From Cymbomonas tetramitiformis (taxonomy: Eukaryota > Chlorophyta > Pyramimonadophyceae > Pyramimonadales > Pyramimonadaceae): DNA of 55,881 nucleotides. The notes under the pieces are model-generated. The model was not told where the DNA came from and did not search any database. It worked only from the letters and a program-made list of their open reading frames with translations. The translations under genes were made by a program, and so were the position numbers. The stretch covers positions 1 through 55,881 of the forward strand of contig LGRX02030608.1 of the NCBI GenBank assembly GCA_001247695.2, given 5' to 3'. Positions 52,097 through 55,881 of the stretch are shown piece after piece. Numbering within the stretch: position 1 is the stretch's first letter; each line of letters starts with the position of its first letter.

Positions 52097-54428
52097 ATGG
52101 CTACATCAACACGAGCTCGCAAACGCCTATTGAAGGATTCCGACTTGGACGCCTCGATACGGCTTATAGACGCGGTTCGGGACACCCCAACCGCTAGCAC
52201 CCCGCCGGTGGTGCCCCCTGCTGCTTCCAGCAACGCCGACGCCGCTGTCGCGTTGCGGAAGCACCTTGTTGACCAGTATGCCGCTGTCGACTTGGTCTAC
52301 AAGGGGCGATTACATCAGGCTTGGGCCAAGGGTATCCGCGAGGATATCCTTGGTTCCAAGAAACATCATTATCGTGGTACTGACGACGCGGACCGCCTCT
52401 CCGAGCTGGTGGTGCAGCTTCGTACCGAGTTTCAGTCCGCTGGACTGGACTTGGCTCCCTTTGACCTCGACGACCCCACCTCTCTGGTTATCGAGAAGGT
52501 TAATGAACTCCTCTATGACGTCTTGGCCCTCGTCGTGGAGCGGAACTCTGTGGCTGACACCTGGCTTCGGGGTACGGACTCTTCGGCCGACCGAGATGGA
52601 CGTCGAGCTCTCATTGACATCATCAAAGGGAGTGTGCCGGCAGCCCTGCGCGAGAGCCACCAGCAGGAGCACGCGGCTCTACGTTATCCCGCAGGCGTTG
52701 ACCCGCAGCCCATCTTGGCTCGTGAGCAACGTCTGGTGCGGGATAACCGCGCTCCAACCTGACTGGCAGCCCACCGACGAGACCCGCAAGCTGTCGCTCT
52801 ACAACCGCCTCGACCCGATCTTCTACGCGGCGGTGAAGGTGCGGTACCCGCTTGCGGGTGACCTCGGCGGGGCCACTCTCCGCTCGCTTCAGGCCCTCGT
52901 CGTGGCTATCTTTCAGGCCTGGGCGCAGTCGGACGATGGGGTGGCAGTGCATGAGAAGCAGACGCTGGGGGCGGGCGGTAAGCCCTCCGCGCTTATCACG
53001 TCGTCTGAGTACGCAGTTCTCCTCGACGAGATCGCCGCCTTGAAGGCGCTCGTGCGGGACAATCGTGCGGGCGCGGTCCAGCGACAGCAGCAGCCACAAC
53101 CGCGCAGTAAGCAGCATCCGCGAGGCCATCGGGTGGGTGTGCACGCGGCACCGCCTGTGGGCTTCGACAGGGACAACATGAAGGCGAAGCCCCTTTGCCA
53201 CCGTTGCCGCAAGGCGGGCAAAGGGGACGCCTATCACGCGTACCGCGACTGCCCTCTTGGTGGGCGCCAGCATTCGTCGGCCACGGCAGCGGCCTTCTGC
53301 ATTCCTATTGAGGAGGAGGATGCGGAGGGTCTCCACACTCTGGCACTTGTGCAGGTCTTCCAGGAGGCTGCGGATGATGGTCCGGAGGCCTTCGCCCGTG
53401 CGGCGTCGGCTTACGGTCCTCCCGCTGTGCTTTCCGCGGGCGGGATTGGCGGCATCGACGTGTCGGTCTACGGCTTCAGCGTGCAGCCTGCGGCCGGCGG
53501 CGCGGACGACGAGGACATCTTGCGGCGGCTTGATGCCCTCACCACTGAGGTTCAGGCCGCCCAAGAAAAGGTACATTACACTCACGCATCCTTTGTTCCT
53601 GGGAGTGCCGTTGAGGAGCATGCGTCGGCTCTGGTGTGTGGCCCTGCCGCTGCGGCGGGGATCACACCGGAGGGGCAGGTTCCGGCAGGTGGTGCGGCGG
53701 CATCGGCGTCCGCCGTGCCGGCCCCTGCTATGCCTGTTTCGCAGGTGAAGGATGTACAGCCCGCGCCAGCTCAATCGGCGCGGGTGACCACCACGGAGGC
53801 GACATGCGGTGAGTTCGAAGGCTTCGTGCAGACGGTTAATCACGCCGCCGTCCACCCGACTGACCTGACAGGCTATGACACCGACGACTACGAGGATTTC
53901 GCCGACGGTACTTTCGCGGTGAAGCCGCGAGCTCCGGCCAGTACTATCGGATGCGGTGTGCCGCCTTTCGGCTTTGGCACGCCGGCAATCGGCGCTCTCG
54001 CGGTGCTTTCTCTCCTATGCATTTCTTTTGCAGGTGTAGCTGTTTCGGCTTCCACAGCTTCTGCTGTGTCGGCATGTGCACCGGCTACGGAGATGCCTTC
54101 GCCTGGTGGTGATCTCGATTGGGAGACTCCGTCATTTTACTTTACGAATGATTTTGTTGAATCGGTGATGCCGGCTCAGGGTCTCTTGTTGACTGACGAT
54201 GTGCCACAGCTTCAGCCGCCCGAGCCTCCTGACAGACTGAGCTTTCTAGCATTTCAGGATTTAGCTCAAGCGGATTTGGGCTTCGGCATGGCATTTTATT
54301 ACGGTATGGCATTACATGAGAGCGGACCTCTGGATGTGGAGCACTACTACGGTGCTGGCTTCTTTACTTCCTATTATGGGATGGACTTCCGTGAGGCCAC
54401 CGCTGACTACTTTGGTACTGTCGATTGA
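52097..54428 (+). pseudogene. Gag-like protein of element B (frameshifted)
   Basis: It starts at the ATG 52097 (MATSTRARKRLL), is colinear with the element C protein, and has about the same length (777 codons). The frame shifts by +1 between about 52740 and 52760: the first frame ends DNRAPT and stop at 52762, while the continuing frame reads ALQPDWQPTDETRKL. A zinc-knuckle-like CHRCRKAGKGDAYHAYRDC follows near residue 370. Near residue 620 GVPPFGFG precedes a hydrophobic segment (IGALAVLSLLCISFAGVAVS). The tail is acidic and aromatic, with FYYGM/SYYGM repeats. The shift may be a mutation or a sequencing error; I have no evidence for programmed recoding. Confidence 0.75.
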
Positions 54429-54755
54429 CTTCTTGCTCACTCTGGAGGCACACCAACATGGTGGTGTGCAGAACTCCTGTGACCTAAAAGACTTCTTCAA
54501 TCTGGTTTATGTTTTGCTTTGACTACTTTATAATCTTCAAACTGACTTGCTAGCACGGTTCCTTTCACTTGTTTAGCGGTGCCTTAATTGCCCGTATGCT
54601 TCTGCTCACGTGCTACCTAGAGGTTTCCAATTTGTGTATCAGAATAGCACAGTTGGAATGGCAGTTAGACTTGTCACCTAGCTTCTGCCCTGACACTAAC
54701 ATCATACATTTTCTGACTCTCCTAGCCAGTCACCACCCACAGTGCTGGGGTGGTA
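54429..54755 (+). promoter_or_regulatory. 3' region of element B with terminal hairpin
   Basis: ACCACCC (54732-54738) and GGGTGGT (54748-54754) form a stem one base before the 3' LTR, comparable to elements A, C and E. Confidence 0.55.
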
Positions 54756-54937
54756 TGCTGAAATCTGTATAGGCAGCCCTGACTGGGAGTCCCGGTCAGG
54801 CCCCTATGACAGATACCTAGGACCAACACTGGACTGTTGACTGATCTGTAGGTTCGTACTGTGACACACGCGGTGTCACAGGTAGGCTAGACTCCGAGAC
54901 CGTCCGAGACCGTTCCGGGTATATCTAGCTTAGGGTT
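54756..54937 (+). repeat. 3' LTR of element B, truncated
   Basis: It matches the first 180 bp or so of the 5' LTR with two substitutions and a 4-bp difference in the CACACGCACGCGG run. It then changes to unrelated sequence. Confidence 0.8.
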
Positions 54938-55454
54938 AGATCAAGCGATATCATAGATATCATGTACATGTGTATGCAGGATTTGTGGAGCCCTTAAGGA
55001 AGTGATCTGTAGAGCCCTTAAGTAATAGATCTGTAGAGCCCTTAAGTAATAGATCTGTATATGTGTATGCAGAGTACTTAGTTTATTTAGGAAAGTAAAC
55101 ATATTTTAATGTAAACGTGTTTTTGCTGTATGTGTTTGCTTTTAAAAATTGTACTGCTTTCGTACATGTCAGTGTGCCTGCTCGCATACCCGCACTTCAC
55201 TTGTCGCGAACTTATGCACGACGTGTCCTTATGAAGCACGACTATCTAGTCCTACTGCCAAACAGCCTTACTTATTGTCAGTATCCCTATAACACCAGCT
55301 CGGTACTATATACATTGTCTTATGTCACTGTGCAGTAAACCTCTTACTGTAACCACACAAAAGTTCATTTTTTTTTTATAACTGCCTTTAGCTTCCTATG
55401 CAAGCTCTTTTTCTCAACATCCCCCATCTGTAGCTGCCACTGGTAGCACCGACA
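54938..55454. other. Spacer with a 26-bp tandem repeat
   Basis: Three to four copies of GATCTGTAGAGCCCTTAAGTAATA lie at about 54982-55062. No gene is recognised. Confidence 0.6.
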
Positions 55455-55881
55455 TTAGATAAGAGCTTGTTCAGCATCTTCTGTTGTAGCACCATCCAGT
55501 GCGAACTTGCCCATGCTGAAAGTAAACATACCCACTCCAGTGGCTTCCCCTCCTCGTAGCATCCTTGCTCGCGTCAAAGGGTTTCGAAACACCATCACCC
55601 ACATACATCTTCTACCTATGGGCCCATGCTCCAAGTGTCCAATCACATGCAAGCGTCCAGCATGACACAGTTTGCGAAAGTACTGCGCCCTGCTCTCTGT
55701 CATGTCTGTCATATAGTGCGATGGCACGTGAATGCAAGCCACCACTCTGCTGGCCAGCACTGCCAATGGCAATGCAATATCCAGTACGGCGAACCAAGGT
55801 GAGGTTATCACCGCATCACATACTCCATACTTCTCCTTCCAAGCACGATAGTTGCCCGGCTGTAGTGCATTGAGGGCTTCA
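55455..55881 (-). CDS. Methyltransferase-like protein, 5' end outside window
   Basis: The frame is open from the window edge to a stop at 55455, 141 codons. It contains VITSPWFAVLDIALPLA, then ACIHVPSHYMT, SRAQYFRKLCHAGRLHVI and RRCMWVMVF. The TSPxF core resembles motif IV (TSPPY/DPPY) of amino-methyltransferases, with one Pro replaced by Trp. The surrounding helix-strand pattern fits the C-terminal half of such a domain. Remote families of this type occur in algal mobile elements; I cannot name the substrate. It is in no visible operon or element. Confidence 0.4.
   Translation of the reverse strand, partial: EALNALQPGNYRAWKEKYGVCDAVITSPWFAVLDIALPLAVLASRVVACIHVPSHYMTDMTESRAQYFRKLCHAGRLHVIGHLEHGPIGRRCMWVMVFRNPLTRARMLRGGEATGVGMFTFSMGKFALDGATTEDAEQALI

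Larger units (their letters stand above)
51438..54937 (+). mobile_element. Element B: single-ORF LTR retrotransposon with truncated 3' LTR
   Basis: The 5' LTR is 51438-51695. The 3' copy is identical apart from a few changes but stops after CTTAGGGTT at 54937, lacking the last 75 bp. One Gag-like ORF lies between, with a frameshift. No target duplication can be identified because the right end is lost. Confidence 0.75.

Noticed and set aside
52623..53855. A 410-codon minus-strand frame opposite element B
   Set aside because: Antisense shadow with no domain, overlapping the region homologous to element C.

Overview
This window is nuclear DNA from a eukaryote. It has GT-AG introns with consistent phases, long LTR retrotransposons, a Mutator-type transposase with a SWIM zinc finger, minisatellites, and very few host genes. 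An alga is my best guess, from the mix of element types. That is inference; nothing here fixes the species. I recognise no rRNA, tRNA or CRISPR array.

Host genes are sparse. I support two: a multi-exon amino acid/auxin permease-type transporter on the minus strand (43559-48388, exons resolved by splice-site phase) and a single-exon membrane protein resembling the EI24/RRT8 group (36562-37464). A methyltransferase-like ORF runs off the right end (55455-55881) and may belong to a mobile element.

Most of the rest is mobile DNA. A complete, young chromovirus (Ty3/gypsy with chromodomain) spans 13973-24808, with near-identical LTRs and a 5-bp target duplication. Its gag and pol are joined by a textbook -1 frameshift signal, its integrase holds an 81-bp spliceosomal intron, and its reverse transcriptase is broken at the catalytic box.

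A second group consists of small LTR elements carrying a single Gag-like ORF. I call them A (1227-3171), B (51438-54937), C (30515-33836), D (1-3400, cut by the window edge) and E (remnant near 42060-42848). A to D have a primer-binding site that looks complementary to the anticodon arm of initiator tRNA, as in Drosophila copia. A, B, C and E carry a hairpin abutting the 3' LTR. B and C encode colinear proteins with a zinc knuckle and a transmembrane segment. E is preceded by a piece of a cytosine-5 DNA methyltransferase. A is inserted inside the LTR of D.

DNA transposon remains include a MULE pseudogene (10769-12190), a split transposase with DFSEN and WADG motifs (25695-29980), and short TIR elements at 9524-10142, 12244-13295 and 34063-34522. 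Foldback sequences are dense at 3.4-6.0 kb, with further ones at 27.95 kb and 35.0 kb. Tandem repeats occur at 13.4, 38.5, 40.9, 46.6, 49.4 and 51.0 kb.
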